Below, one piece after another: positions 11,864-22,363 of a stretch of DNA of 64,000 bases (position 1 is its first letter; each line of letters starts with the position of its first letter). Source of the DNA: Linanthus parryae. Lineage: Eukaryota > Streptophyta > Magnoliopsida > Ericales > Polemoniaceae. The notes beneath the pieces were generated by a model, which was given only the letters and a program-made list of their open reading frames with translations, did not search any database and was not told where the DNA came from. A program made the position numbers and the translations under genes. The stretch covers positions 33,469,001 through 33,533,000 of the forward strand of contig JALGPY010000001.1 in the NCBI GenBank assembly GCA_023055425.1, read 5' to 3'.

Positions 11864-12524
11864 TGTAGATACTCCTTTCCAGACAGACGGATCATCGCCA
11901 CGTGGCAACCGTCCAGCACACCTAGCTGTGCACCATACACCGGATCACCACCCGTGCTGATCCACGTGGGGGGCTACGAGACAGGGCCCCCGCGCACCAT
12001 GACACCGGACTTGTAGAGACTTAGTGGTTTGGAGGCTAGGGTAAGGTCCGTCGCGCGCATGCGACAACCAAGCTTGCGCGCGACCTCTGGTAACTGACTG
12101 AGAGATCTTAGGCTTACGTGTCCCATCAATGCGGTTGATCTCATAACGGTCTCCGATACTTGCGGGTAGATGCGTAACGGTTCCTACATACACGGTCGAA
12201 TGTGCCGTTGGGGGTTCTACCATTAAGCCGCCATTTATGGTGCACTAAACCCCCCCAACGGTCACTTCCCCAGTATATATAGGATCGTTAGCTCTCCGTT
12301 GCGACACAAGACACATCGGTCCAGTGCCATAGCTTACTATTTCTATCTCACGAACAGTTACTAGTGCTTACTCTATCCCTACACACACCTTACAACTCTC
12401 CGTGTTCTTATTCTCTACTTGAGGTGTACACTTGGGGATCTCTCGAGGATTTCCTTGTACACAACTGGTTACTGTTGGCCGGGTAGTATTTTTTTCCAAG
12501 CTTTTCGTTTGATTATCTGGAACA
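11864..12524 (+). repeat. Probable 3' LTR of the Tat-like element
   Basis: It starts TGTAGATACT directly behind the G-rich polypurine tract. It contains a TATA box near 12275, with transcribed-looking sequence after it. The right end is uncertain: I place it at AACA (12521-12524), but GTACA near 12461 is an alternative. No second LTR is available in the window for comparison. Confidence 0.45.
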
Positions 12525-12813
12525 ATTTGCAACCAAACGAACAAAAGGAGAAAAATAAAGGTACACCCCGCCACCGGATATACTCAACCCGGCCACCGGT
12601 GATCACCCGGGCACGAGAATAAGTCCATCCGGCCACCAGTTGGTGTATGCATGCCCCAAAGCCAGCCACCACAGCAAATGGATCCGAGCACCGCCCCTAT
12701 ACTTACCCGGCCACCGGTAATCACGTCCGGTGTCCGGGTTTGGTGTTATAATTGGGGTTAGGTTAGGTTAAACCTAACCTAAATCCAAACGAGCCCGATA
12801 TGCTACTTTGAAG
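12525..12813. other. Gap with short CCGGCCACCGG-type repeats and a TTAGG palindrome
   Basis: No gene was seen. Related words built on CCGGCCACCGG recur near 12567, 12590, 12629 and 12708. At 12758-12782 there is a near-perfect palindrome of two TTAGGTTAGGTT arms. The Athila target duplication AAAGG follows at 12814-12818. Confidence 0.5.
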
Positions 12814-12818
12814 AAAGG

Positions 12819-14188
12819 TGATGCGCAAACTAACGTGCTGTTCGCAAGTATACGAATCTTGTAAAATCGGGTGCAATTAAACTCGGGTGATCGTTCCCAC
12901 GAGGACTATTTCGGGTTTTTCGAGAAATCAGTTTTAACTTGCAGAGTGTAAAAGGAGGAGTAGTTTAGGATTGTGATTAACTATAAACTAAAAATAAACA
13001 AAATAAAACGCAAATATTTTTGTGACGTTTTTCGGAAAATCTTGAAAGTTGTAAATCTAGGGCTTGGAATACTAGGTCCAGGATCCCCTAGGGTTTCTTC
13101 AGAATTATGTTCTTTGGTTTGATATGAAAACACTCAGCAGTTTTAATTACCCGTGCCACGTACCGATTGTGCAGTAACCTTTCAGATTCCACACGCTGTC
13201 ACGATCCTGCAGACTTTCGGGTTCCTGTTAAGCTGCCTAAGTCTGCAGTCTCGTTATAGGTCTGCTAGGGTTTCTAACCTTTCCTGATGGCCCGGGTCAG
13301 ATTCTCTAACAGTTGGTCTATACGTTTCAGCTAGCCCTCTCTCCCTTTCTCTGGTCGGTCTATCAGGGTAAGGTACTAAATCCTGTCTTTTCTTCCTAAC
13401 CCTAACCTGACGTTTTCACCTACAGGCTCGGGTCTATAACAATTCTGGTTCGCGACTCCGATCATGCATAAACAGAGATAATCAAAGAAAGGATAACTGA
13501 TAATATTGCTGAATTAAGATAACGTAATCATGATTCATACTCAAACTGCAGAACAATGTCTGAAAATGAAACCCTAGGTTCACCGAGAACCTAGGTAAAA
13601 GGTTTAACTACTAAACGACATAACTAATTAACAAAGTTTCTGAATTTAAAATAGAGAATAAGATCAAACTAAGTCTTCGGATCTGGATGAGTGCTTCCGT
13701 GCTCTCCTGGGATGCTCAGACTTGTCCTTGTATGAGTTGTCTTGTGTGTTGTTGTCTTCAAAACGAGCCTGGACGAGTCTTTTTATAGTGCTGGCGAAGT
13801 TTCTGGAACTTTTCATTATTTACGAAACTGCCACTGCCCGAAACCGCCCCAATTTTTGTGCTGTCTGCGTATAATACGCAGACAGGGTCTTCTCCTGATG
13901 CTTTTTCTCCACTTGTTGCTTGCTGTCTGCGTATAATACGCAGGCTCTGCGTATAATACGCAGACAGGGACCCATCTTGCCTTCCAACTTCTTCTCTCTG
14001 CGTATTTTCTCCCCCTGGCTGCGTATAATACGCAGACAGGGGAGAAAACTGTCCAAAATCACCTCTCCCTCCTTGCTGCCTGCGTATTTTACGCAGGGTA
14101 TGCGTATTATACGCAGACAGCAAGGCAGGATGCTCTTTTCTGCCTCTGTTTGCCTCCCGCTGCATTCCCGATCCCTTCCTGCTACATT
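12819..14188 (-). repeat. 3' LTR of the Athila element, upstream end deleted
   Basis: This aligns nearly base for base with the right LTR (25739 to about 27135); both begin TGATGCGCAAAC on the plus strand. The match stops near 14188, where RNase H-side pol sequence starts. About 200 bp present in the other LTR (27136-27341) is missing, so the internal deletion ends inside this LTR. The palindrome cluster lies near its pol-side edge. Confidence 0.85.
13861..14120. repeat. Cluster of six palindromes in the Athila 3' LTR
   Basis: The palindrome CTGCGTATAATACGCAG (8-bp arms around one central base) or a close variant starts at 13865, 13927, 13947, 14029, 14080 and 14100. The first copy extends to a perfect 25-bp palindrome (13861-13885) because CTGT and ACAG flank it. 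The copy at 14080 has TTTT at its centre, and that at 14100 starts with A. A half site lies between the third and fourth copies. Function is unknown. RNA hairpins in the LTR transcript or dyad binding sites for a protein are both possible. Confidence 0.9.
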
Positions 14189-16029
14189 CCTCGGGAAGCG
14201 TGCCACTCACTAGATAGTTGGCGATAGCATAGTACCACGGTCTCCCTAGTTTGACCGCCATGATGTGCTCGTCCGGGAAGTTTTCCTGGATCGGTACCGG
14301 GTCCACCTCAGCATTCTCAAGCCTGGACAGGTGGTCCGCCACTACGTTCTCGACTCCCTTCTTATCCCGGATTTCCACATCAAATTCCTGCATCAGTAAT
14401 ACCCACCTCAGCAGTCTCGGTTTTGCGTCCTTCTTGTCCAGCAGATATTTCAGGGCACTATGGTCGGTAAAAACGATGACTTTTGACCCGACCAAGTACG
14501 GCCTGAATTTATCCAGGGCATATACCACAGCAAGCAGCTCCTTCTCAATAGTGCCATAATTGATCTGGGCATCGTTGAGTACCCGACTTGCATAATAAAT
14601 CACATGGCAAACTTTGTCCTTCCGCTGCCCCAAAACTGCACCGACTGCATAGTCGCTTGCGTCACACATTAGCTCAAACGGAAGTGCCCAGTCCGGTGTA
14701 GTGATAATCGGGGCTGTGGTCAGCTTCTCCTTCAGATGGTCAAAGGCCTGCTGACAAGCTGCATCAAAGTCGAAGGGCACGTCTTTTCCAAGTAAAGCGC
14801 AGAGTGGCTTCGTGATCTTGGAAAAGTCTTTGATGAACCTCCGGTAAAATCCTGCATGTCCCAGAAAACTTTTGATCGCCTTTACGGTTGTAGGATATGG
14901 GAGCTGTTTTATCACCTCGAACTTGGCTCTGTCCACCTCGAGTCCCTTGCTGGAAATTTTTTGACCCAGCACGATACCCTCGGTGACCATAAAGTGACAC
15001 TTCTCCCAGTTCAGCACCAAATTCGCCTTCTTGCATCGGATCAGAACCTGTCCCAGGTGGTGCATGCAGTCGTCAAAACTATCCCCGAATAGTGAAAAAT
15101 CGTCCATGAAGACCTCCAGATTTTTCTCGATCATGTCGGAGAATATCGCCATCATGCATCTCTGGAACGTGGCTGGAGCGTTACACAACCCGAATGGCAT
15201 GCGCCGGAACGCAAACGTACCGTACGGGCAGGTAAACGTTGTCTTCTCCTGATCTTTCGGGGTTATGCAAATCTGGTTATACCCGGAGTACCCGTCTAGA
15301 AAACAGTAATAGGCGTGATGGGCCAGCCTATCCAACATCTGGTCCATGAATGGCAGCGGGAAGTGGTCTTTCAGTGTTGCATCGTTTAGCCTCCGATAAT
15401 CCATACAGATCCGCCAGCCTGTAACCGTGCGCTGCGCAATCTGTTCCTGGTCCTCATTCTGCACCACCGTAATACCCCCCTTTTTTGGCACGCACTGGAC
15501 CGGGCTGATCCAAGTGCTGTCTGATATGGGGTATATGATTCCTGCTTCCAGCCACTTCATGACCCTTGCGCACAACATCCTTCATGTTCGGGTTCAGTCT
15601 CCGCTGGGGCTGAATCACCGGTTTCTTGCCTTCTTCAATCCTTATCTTGTGCATGCAATAGGAGGGGCTAATCCCCTTAATATCTGCAATCGTCCAAGCG
15701 ATTGCTTCTTTGTGCTCTCGCAATACTTCCAGCAGTTTCTCTTCCTGTTTCTGAGATAGAAGAGAAGAAACAATTACGGGCAGAGTATTATTATTACCAA
15801 TGTACGCATACCTGAGATGGTTCGGGAGCGGTTTAAGCTCGAGTGCAGGTGGCTCCTTGAGTGACGGAACCAGGATCATCTTCTGCCCGCCATCTTCGTC
15901 CCGGTGCAAAGTGGTCCAGTCTTCGGCTCTCATGGCCTGCTCGCACCGAGTCATCTCCTTTTCTTCTCCATACATGCTATCAATTTCTTCCCATAACCGA
16001 TCCATCTCTTCGTTTTCCCAGCCTTCATC
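14189..16029 (-). pseudogene. Athila pol fragment: reverse transcriptase and RNase H
   Basis: Read on the minus strand this continues the gag-protease frame after the solo LTR insertion. An acidic linker is followed by an Athila-type reverse transcriptase ([10 protein letters not shown], then FMDD near 15100) and a gypsy RNase H ([15 protein letters not shown], later [10 protein letters not shown] and VADHLSRL). A loss of about two bases near 15564 shifts the frame just before the conserved GIIYPISDS motif. At about 14188 the protein stops matching pol and runs straight into LTR sequence. No integrase zinc finger or D,D-35-E core is present. The RNase H frame stays open far into the LTR, but that extension encodes the palindromes and is not a domain. 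Confidence 0.85.
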
Positions 16030-16652
16030 TGTAGGGTTTTGATTCATGGATGCGCAACGGAAACACAAACAATCATAAACCATGCAGAACCCTCCAAGGA
16101 TCACAAGTCAAGAGACATAACGATGGTAAGGGTTAGAAATCATAAACACACCTTTGGGTTCTCCTTGATGACTTCAAACGCGAATTGTGTCACGTTCTCT
16201 ATAGTTGATCCACGCCTAGAGTTGATCCTAGATCTCCCAACTCCTTGGTGCTAGCCCGGAAGAGGAAGAGGAAGTAGAAATCACGCAAAACGAGACCCAA
16301 AGGAGGGTCTCGGCCTCCTTTGGCCGACGGGGACGGGGCGGCGGCAAGGGGGCAGTCGAGCCTCCTTGTTGCTTGCTCTCTCTCCTTTTGTTCTCTCCCA
16401 CTCTTGTTATGTTCACTTAATGAGCATAAGTTGTTATGTGGGAAGGAAGGAAGGAAGGTCCTTTATATAGTCCAACAACTCCTTGTTAACTACCTAAAGG
16501 ACTTATTCTAGTCCTACTAGAATTCAATTTAGTCCCTTCCTTGCAAATTAGTCCCTACTAAGTTTGCAAGGGTTTGCAAAGTGATCCTTCTAATTAATTA
16601 ATCCAATTAATTAATTCCCAAATGTAGTTCAACTCTATATAGCGTGTGACCC

Positions 16653-16665
16653 CATAGGTTCTATC
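16653..16665. repeat. LINE target-site duplication, left copy
   Basis: CATAGGTTCTATC sits directly before the T run that is the LINE poly(A) tail read on the plus strand. The second copy is at 22475-22487. The related uninterrupted LTR at 7253-8681 has the corresponding site once, near 8055-8070, which confirms the empty-site structure. Confidence 0.95.
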
Positions 16666-16727
16666 TTTTTTTTTTTTTTTTTTTTTTTTCCGGAAAAATT
16701 GTAGCATTTCATTGCAAAGAAACAAAA

Positions 16728-19700
16728 TTACAAACCAGACAGGGAACCTCTAGCCAAATTGTGGGCAGAGCTATTCCAAAATCTGGGAATGAAAGAAAAC
16801 AAACAAACTTCAAAGAAATCTTTTAGGAGGAAACAATCATCCATAATCATCCCTATCTTTGCATTCCAGCACTTCTTTGGAGAATTTAGGATCTTCACCA
16901 CAGCTTCACAATCTGAAAAGATTTCAATTGATTTCCAACTCTTCTCTTTGGCCCAGAGCAGAGCACTTCTGATAGCCCAAGCCTCCAAGATTGTTGGATC
17001 ACAGATACCATCAATAGATTCCTGAAACTCACCAATCTTAACATTCTCCATATTAAAACAAACAGCTGCTATGCTACCCATCCTTGAAGCTGCACAAGTA
17101 GCTGCATCTGTAAAAATATTAAAATTCAACTTGAGACTGGGAGGAATAGAGGGGTGATCCACCTTCTCAACAGATTTCTTCACACTTTTATTACACCTCC
17201 AAAATTCCATCTGAGAGCTACAAGCTTTCTGAACCACATGAATAGGAAGCCATTTGAGTTTATTAAAAACCCAATCATTTCTGCACTTCCAGATGAACCA
17301 GCAAGTGTTCAGAAACAATCCCAGAAACCAGGAAGGATCAGGAGATTCATCTGCTAAATCAAATATTTTCACTACCCAATCATGCACACTTTGGTCATTA
17401 TTCTCCAAGGCTGAAAGCCTAAGAGGGGAAAGCTTCCAAACAACTTTAGAGAAAGAACAATCCCAGAATAGATGAAATGCACATTCAGGAGCTTCACCAC
17501 ATAAACAACAAATATCATCAATCTCAATTCTCCTTTTAACTAGAGCAGTTTTAAGAGGGAGGGTGTCCATTAAAACTTTCCAGAAAAAATGCTTCACCTT
17601 TGGTTGAGCAGAGATCTTCCACAGACTTGTCCAAATTTCATCTTTGCTGCTAGAAGCCTCCAAAGTTTCATCTGCATCATTGATAAATCTATAAACTGAA
17701 TTTACTTTCACCTCTCCATTATTTGTGAAGTCCCAAACTAGCTTATCTTGCAGCTGCAGCTGGCTCACAGGCAGAGAAAGGATCAAATCAGCTTCCTCTT
17801 CTGAGAATAAACCCCTAACCAGATCAGCTTGCCATCTCTTTGTGTCCTGATCAATGAGCTCCCAGACATGAGTTAAATTGCAATGAGGGAGCCTGCTAGA
17901 TTCCACAAAAAAATTGCTCTTTCTAGGAAGCCAAGGATCATCCCAAATACGAACAGAGAAGCCACCCCCAATTTTCCATCTACAGCCTCTCCTGAGAATT
18001 TTAAGGCCCTCTGTAAGGCCTTTCCATATCCATGAACTACCAGCTTTAGGACCAGCTTCCCAAAAGGAGCCTCTAGGGTAGTATTTCCCTCTGAGAACTG
18101 CACCAAGTAGAGGGCTTTTGCCAGTTTGAATTCTCCAAGCCTGTTTTGAAATAAGTGCTAGATTGAAGTTATGTAAATTTTTAAACTCAAGTCCTCCAAA
18201 TTTCTTCTTTTTACAAAGTTGCCCCCAGTTATTCCAATGCACTTTGTTCTTCCCTTCAGAATTCCTCCCCCACCAGAACTTAGCAAAGATTTGAGAAATT
18301 TCTTTACAAGTTTGCTGAGGGACAAGAAAGGAGGAGAAAGTGTAAGTGGGGAGAGCTGATAAAATAGATTTGATCAATACATCCTTACCAGCTGGACTGA
18401 TATGAAAGGCATTCCAGAAATTTGCTCTTTCTTCAATTTTTTCCTTCAGCCATTTAAGAACTCCAGTCTTGGATCTCCCAATAACAGCAGGGAGTCCTAA
18501 ATACACCCCATCTTTGAAATCTTTGTCAATCCCCAAATAGTATTGAAGGAATTTCTTGAGCAATCCACTTGTGCTAGGGCTGAAGAAAAGCTGGGATTTG
18601 CTTCTGTTGACAGCTTGTCCAGATGCTTTGCTATACATATTAAGAGCAGCATTAATAGCACAACAGTTAGGAAGTGTAGCTTTGCAAAAAAGAATAGAGT
18701 CATCTGCAAAAAGCAAATGACTGATAGGGGGGCTCAATTTTGCTATTTTAACACCTTCAATCCAGCTATTCTTCTCAAAATGCTTAAGTAAAGTTGTTAA
18801 ACCTTCAGCACATATGACAAAAAGTAGAGGAGAGAGGGGATCTCCCTGTCTAATACCTCTGGAGGGAGTGATCACATCTGAAAGCTCACCATTGATAACA
18901 ATCCTGAAGCTTACAGAGGTAACACATGCCATTATCCACTTGATCCATTTTCTGCAAAATCCAAGCTTTCCCATAATTCCTTCCAAATAGCACCAACTAA
19001 CTCTATCAAATGCCTTGAGCATATCCAGCTTAAGAGCCATCTCTCCATCCCCTTTTTTCTTGCCTTTAATATGATGCAATAATTCCTGAGCTAACATCAC
19101 ATTATCCACAATAAGCCTTCCTTTGACAAAAGCAGATTGATAAGGGGAGATGACCTTATCAAGAATCTGACTTAACCTATTAGCAAGACACTTTGAGAGA
19201 ATCTTGTACAACACTGAGCACAAGCTAATAGGCCTAAAGTCCTTTACATGAGTTGGGCTCTTCACTTTTGGAATCAATACAATGTGGGACAAATTGATGC
19301 ATTTCAACATCTTGCTTGACCTGAAGAAATTCTTCACTGCTCTACAAACATCAGCTCCAACAACTCCCCAATAGTTTTGGAAAAAGCAAGCTGTAAACCC
19401 ATCAAAGCCTGGAGCCTTATCCGGGTTTAAATCAAAGCAAGCTAGTCTAATTTCCTCATCTGTGAAATCTTGGGAGAGGAATTTATTCATATCATCATCC
19501 ACTTTTTTCTCAACTATAGATAGAACTGGATCTAGAACCCTGTCACCATCTTCTTTAAAGAGTTCTGAATAGAAAGCAACAAAGCAATTCTTAATATCAT
19601 CCAGCTCATTGCACCAATGTCCATTTTCATCTGTGATTCCACAAATCACATTTTGGGCTCTTCTCTGCTTAACCATGGAGTGATAAAATCTAGTATTCCT

Positions 19701-20762
19701 GTCCCCTGACTGGAGCCAGGAGATCCTAGACTTCTCTTTCCACAACAACTCTTCTTCTGAAAGCAAAGTCTCCAAATTTGATTCCAAAGCAGCCAGCTCA
19801 TCCAAGTCAGCCTCAGGACCTTCTTCTCTGATTCTGCTAATATCAGCTTCACAATCTCTAATAGCTTTTAACAGCCCTCTATCATTTCTTAAGCTCCACT
19901 TCTTCAGATTATGTCTGCAAGCTTTCAGCTTTTCTTTGACTGTATACATGGCATTACCATCCACAGTCCTTGACCAGCTATTCTTAATAACCTCCTCTAC
20001 TTCTTTGTGCTTTAGCCATCTACTATCAAATCTGAACAGCTGAGATCTCTTAGCTATTGGGGAAGGAGAAGTGTCTAGTAAGAGAGCACTGTGGTCTGAA
20101 CCAGCAATGTGACAATGATTAACCTTTGATTTGCTCCAACTAGATAGCCAGGCAGGAGTAGCCACACACCTGTCAATTCTCTCTTCAATGCAAGCTCTAC
20201 CTCTTCTTCTATTCCACCAGGTGAACGGATATCCATTGAACCCCAAATCCACCAAGTTACTCTCCTGAAGAAAAAATGCTAGGGGGTTGCAAGAATGAAA
20301 GGTTCTTGTCTTACCCCCTCTCTTCTCAGAGGGATCTGAAATGTCGTTAAAATCCCCCCAAACAATCAACTTTTCTGAGCATTCTCCAATATAATTCTTG
20401 AGCATGGATAGTTGAGAAGATCTAACAGCATCATCACAGCACAGATAAACAAAGATGATCTGCCAAGGAGCTCCATCTGAAGGGGCCAACTCAACATGAA
20501 TAAAGAAAGAGCTGAATTTCTTCAAATTCAGCTGAATATCTCTGCTCCATAAAACCCCCAAACCCCCCGATCTACCTCGAGGATCAACCCAAAAGGAAAA
20601 AGGAAATTTCTTACTACCATACCTTTTCTGTAAAAAAGAGGCTTTTTTCTTCGTTTCACTGAGAAAGCACACCGCTGGATTGTGAAGATAGGAGAACTTC
20701 TTGAATTGGTGAACTGTCAGGTATCTCCCAGCACCCTGACAGTTCCACGCCATGAGCCTCAT
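16728..20762 (-). CDS. LINE ORF2: endonuclease, reverse transcriptase, RNase H
   Basis: This 1344-residue protein has all parts of a plant L1-type ORF2. An APE-like endonuclease is at the N-terminus (MAWNCQGAG, then SETKK, GDFNDI and SDHSAL). The reverse transcriptase has FADD at about residues 685-688. A zf-RVT cysteine region (CCLCGEAPECAFHLFWDC) follows. At the C-terminus is a plant-type RNase H domain starting at FTDAAT (Asp near 1219), a feature of many plant L1 elements. In the family the endonuclease nicks chromosomal DNA and the reverse transcriptase primes on the nick. The start ATG overlaps the ORF1 stop as ATGA; a second ATG lies three codons later. No stop or shift was seen, so it may be functional. 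Confidence 0.95.
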   Translation of the reverse strand: MRLMAWNCQGAGRYLTVHQFKKFSYLHNPAVCFLSETKKKASFLQKRYGSKKFPFSFWVDPRGRSGGLGVLWSRDIQLNLKKFSSFFIHVELAPSDGAPWQIIFVYLCCDDAVRSSQLSMLKNYIGECSEKLIVWGDFNDISDPSEKRGGKTRTFHSCNPLAFFLQESNLVDLGFNGYPFTWWNRRRGRACIEERIDRCVATPAWLSSWSKSKVNHCHIAGSDHSALLLDTSPSPIAKRSQLFRFDSRWLKHKEVEEVIKNSWSRTVDGNAMYTVKEKLKACRHNLKKWSLRNDRGLLKAIRDCEADISRIREEGPEADLDELAALESNLETLLSEEELLWKEKSRISWLQSGDRNTRFYHSMVKQRRAQNVICGITDENGHWCNELDDIKNCFVAFYSELFKEDGDRVLDPVLSIVEKKVDDDMNKFLSQDFTDEEIRLACFDLNPDKAPGFDGFTACFFQNYWGVVGADVCRAVKNFFRSSKMLKCINLSHIVLIPKVKSPTHVKDFRPISLCSVLYKILSKCLANRLSQILDKVISPYQSAFVKGRLIVDNVMLAQELLHHIKGKKKGDGEMALKLDMLKAFDRVSWCYLEGIMGKLGFCRKWIKWIMACVTSVSFRIVINGELSDVITPSRGIRQGDPLSPLLFVICAEGLTTLLKHFEKNSWIEGVKIAKLSPPISHLLFADDSILFCKATLPNCCAINAALNMYSKASGQAVNRSKSQLFFSPSTSGLLKKFLQYYLGIDKDFKDGVYLGLPAVIGRSKTGVLKWLKEKIEERANFWNAFHISPAGKDVLIKSILSALPTYTFSSFLVPQQTCKEISQIFAKFWWGRNSEGKNKVHWNNWGQLCKKKKFGGLEFKNLHNFNLALISKQAWRIQTGKSPLLGAVLRGKYYPRGSFWEAGPKAGSSWIWKGLTEGLKILRRGCRWKIGGGFSVRIWDDPWLPRKSNFFVESSRLPHCNLTHVWELIDQDTKRWQADLVRGLFSEEEADLILSLPVSQLQLQDKLVWDFTNNGEVKVNSVYRFINDADETLEASSSKDEIWTSLWKISAQPKVKHFFWKVLMDTLPLKTALVKRRIEIDDICCLCGEAPECAFHLFWDCSFSKVVWKLSPLRLSALENNDQSVHDWVVKIFDLADESPDPSWFLGLFLNTCWFIWKCRNDWVFNKLKWLPIHVVQKACSSQMEFWRCNKSVKKSVEKVDHPSIPPSLKLNFNIFTDAATCAASRMGSIAAVCFNMENVKIGEFQESIDGICDPTILEAWAIRSALLWAKEKSWKSIEIFSDCEAVVKILNSPKKCWNAKIGMIMDDCFLLKDFFEVCLFSFIPRFWNSSAHNLARGSLSGL

Positions 20763-22363
20763 TGATTGGTTTGGGACCAGTTAGGGCTGGTTTCCTCCAC
20801 CCAATTTTCTGTAAAAACAGAATCAAGATCATCATTCTTCGCTTTCTTCCCTCCCAAAGCACCTTCCGCAGCTTCCTCTTCAATCTCCATCCAATCTTCC
20901 TCTCTTCGTTTCAAGCTTCTCTTCTCTAAAATCCTTGTTGCAGACGCAGACTTCTCTTGACCTCTTGCAAGTCTCTTCCATTTCTTCGTCAGGCGGCTCC
21001 TCTCAAGATCCTTCTCTTCTTTTTCAATTAGGGTTCCTTCAAAGCTCAGAGCCTGATGATTAATTTGACCTGATTCAGAAACTGACTGCGAAATGACCCA
21101 ATTACCCTTGTCTATTATTGGGTTTTCTTCATAAGTTGGTGGGCTTTGTAACTGTGTGGATTGCTCAGTAACAACCTCCTTGTTTGGGCTATTAATAGGC
21201 CCAACAGCCTCCGCCGCCACTGTAAGCCCAATATTTGAGTCCGAAGTTCGAGTCTGGTCAGATATTACTCGAGAATTTGAATTGCCCGCCAAAACTTCCG
21301 CATCATTCTCTGCTACCAGCAATTCTCGTAACTTGTTACAACCAGCCAGTACTTCTCTCTCCAGTTCCTTTTCAATGACATCATTATTACTTTTTGAGGC
21401 TTCCAAGGTCGCTTCAATACTTGGTCCCCTTGCTTGACCTTTCAGCTTCTCCTTCTCCGGCGACTCTTCCCCTTCCTTGCTCCCGGAGCCTGAAACCGCC
21501 ATTCTTTCCGACCATAGTTTCTTCATCTTATCCGGGAGAGCAAATGATTCAGGTAACCTGGCTTTAGTACTCATTTTGGGATTCAGATCTCCCTCATCTC
21601 TGTCCACAGCCTCCTCTGCAAGCCAAATCTCCGATGGATGCTTAGCTCTGAGTTTTTTAGTATCAAACCTCTGATCGTTAAACTTGCACTTCTCCTCCGA
21701 ATGATCGATAATTCCACACTTCTCACAAAGGAAAGGGAGCCTTTCATACTTAAACTCGACTGTAATCAGGCTCTCCCCTTTCAACTTTAAATTTGCTTCT
21801 TTGGGAATTGGTTTTGAGATATCCAGCAGGATTTTTTGGCGGACAATCCTACCGGAATCCGTAGCCCTCCCGATGATTTTGGACTCATACAGCTCCCCAA
21901 ACCTACCTCCAATTTTATTGAGCACCTTCTCTGTCATGTAGATGTTTGGCAGGCCCCAGACTTGAATCCAGAATGGTGTCTTTCTGAAGACTTCATCGCT
22001 GCAAACAAACTCCGGCGTCCACCTATTCAGAATTAGCAGATTATTCTTGAAGAACCACGGACGCCCTTTCCAAATTCTTTCTAAGTCTTCAGATTTCTCA
22101 AAGAAAAACTGGAAGAAATTCCCAGCTATGTGTTCCACTTTGAGCCTTTGAGGTTTCCCCCATACCTCCATCATCGTTCTTTTAAGTCCTGTAAGGTTCG
22201 CCGGCTTCTGTGAAACAACCTTCCCCATGAGGCTTGTGGAATACTCTGCTATTCTCTCCTCCACTTCTTCATCGCTTAGCTCGATGTCAAAATTTTCCTC
22301 ATCCGAGTTGATTTCTACTTGTTGAATCCTTTCAATTAACGCTAATTCCTCCTCCGAGCTCAT
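20759..22363 (-). CDS. LINE ORF1: DUF4283 and zinc-knuckle protein
   Basis: The frame starts at ATG 22363 (MSSEEELAL) and gives 534 residues. The open frame extends 22 codons further up but only to a TTG. An acidic N-terminus is followed by a DUF4283-type domain (WGKPQRLKVEHI to WIQVWGLP) and a CCHC knuckle CEKCGIIDHSEEKC at about residues 213-226 (zf-CCHC_4 type). The C-terminal half is low complexity and charged, ending in a Lys/Arg-rich patch. Plant L1 ORF1 proteins of this type bind the element RNA. The stop TGA shares bases with the ORF2 start (ATGA), which suggests ORF2 is translated by termination-reinitiation. Confidence 0.92.
   Translation of the reverse strand: MSSEEELALIERIQQVEINSDEENFDIELSDEEVEERIAEYSTSLMGKVVSQKPANLTGLKRTMMEVWGKPQRLKVEHIAGNFFQFFFEKSEDLERIWKGRPWFFKNNLLILNRWTPEFVCSDEVFRKTPFWIQVWGLPNIYMTEKVLNKIGGRFGELYESKIIGRATDSGRIVRQKILLDISKPIPKEANLKLKGESLITVEFKYERLPFLCEKCGIIDHSEEKCKFNDQRFDTKKLRAKHPSEIWLAEEAVDRDEGDLNPKMSTKARLPESFALPDKMKKLWSERMAVSGSGSKEGEESPEKEKLKGQARGPSIEATLEASKSNNDVIEKELEREVLAGCNKLRELLVAENDAEVLAGNSNSRVISDQTRTSDSNIGLTVAAEAVGPINSPNKEVVTEQSTQLQSPPTYEENPIIDKGNWVISQSVSESGQINHQALSFEGTLIEKEEKDLERSRLTKKWKRLARGQEKSASATRILEKRSLKRREEDWMEIEEEAAEGALGGKKAKNDDLDSVFTENWVEETSPNWSQTNQ

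Larger units (their letters stand above)
8682..12524 (+). mobile_element. Remnant of a Tat-like gypsy element (3' part)
   Basis: A purine tract (AAAAGGGGGC, 11851-11860) is followed by TGTAGATACTCC at 11864, a typical polypurine tract and LTR start. An LTR-like promoter follows, with TATATATA near 12275 on the plus strand. Upstream is the antisense plant-mobile-domain reading frame. Gag, protease, reverse transcriptase and 5' LTR are not in this stretch; they would lie left of the copia element that interrupts it at 8681/8682. The lineage call rests on the antisense plant-mobile-domain frame plus the tract/LTR signature and is an inference. Confidence 0.5.

Noticed and set aside
13861..14120. 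A CRISPR-like array
   Set aside because: Spacing is irregular, the repeats are true palindromes, both LTRs carry them and the DNA is from a plant.
13758..14188. Coding extension of the Athila RNase H frame across the LTR
   Set aside because: The residues are translations of the LTR palindromes (repeats of YYTQ and RIIRRQ) after the deletion junction, not a protein domain.
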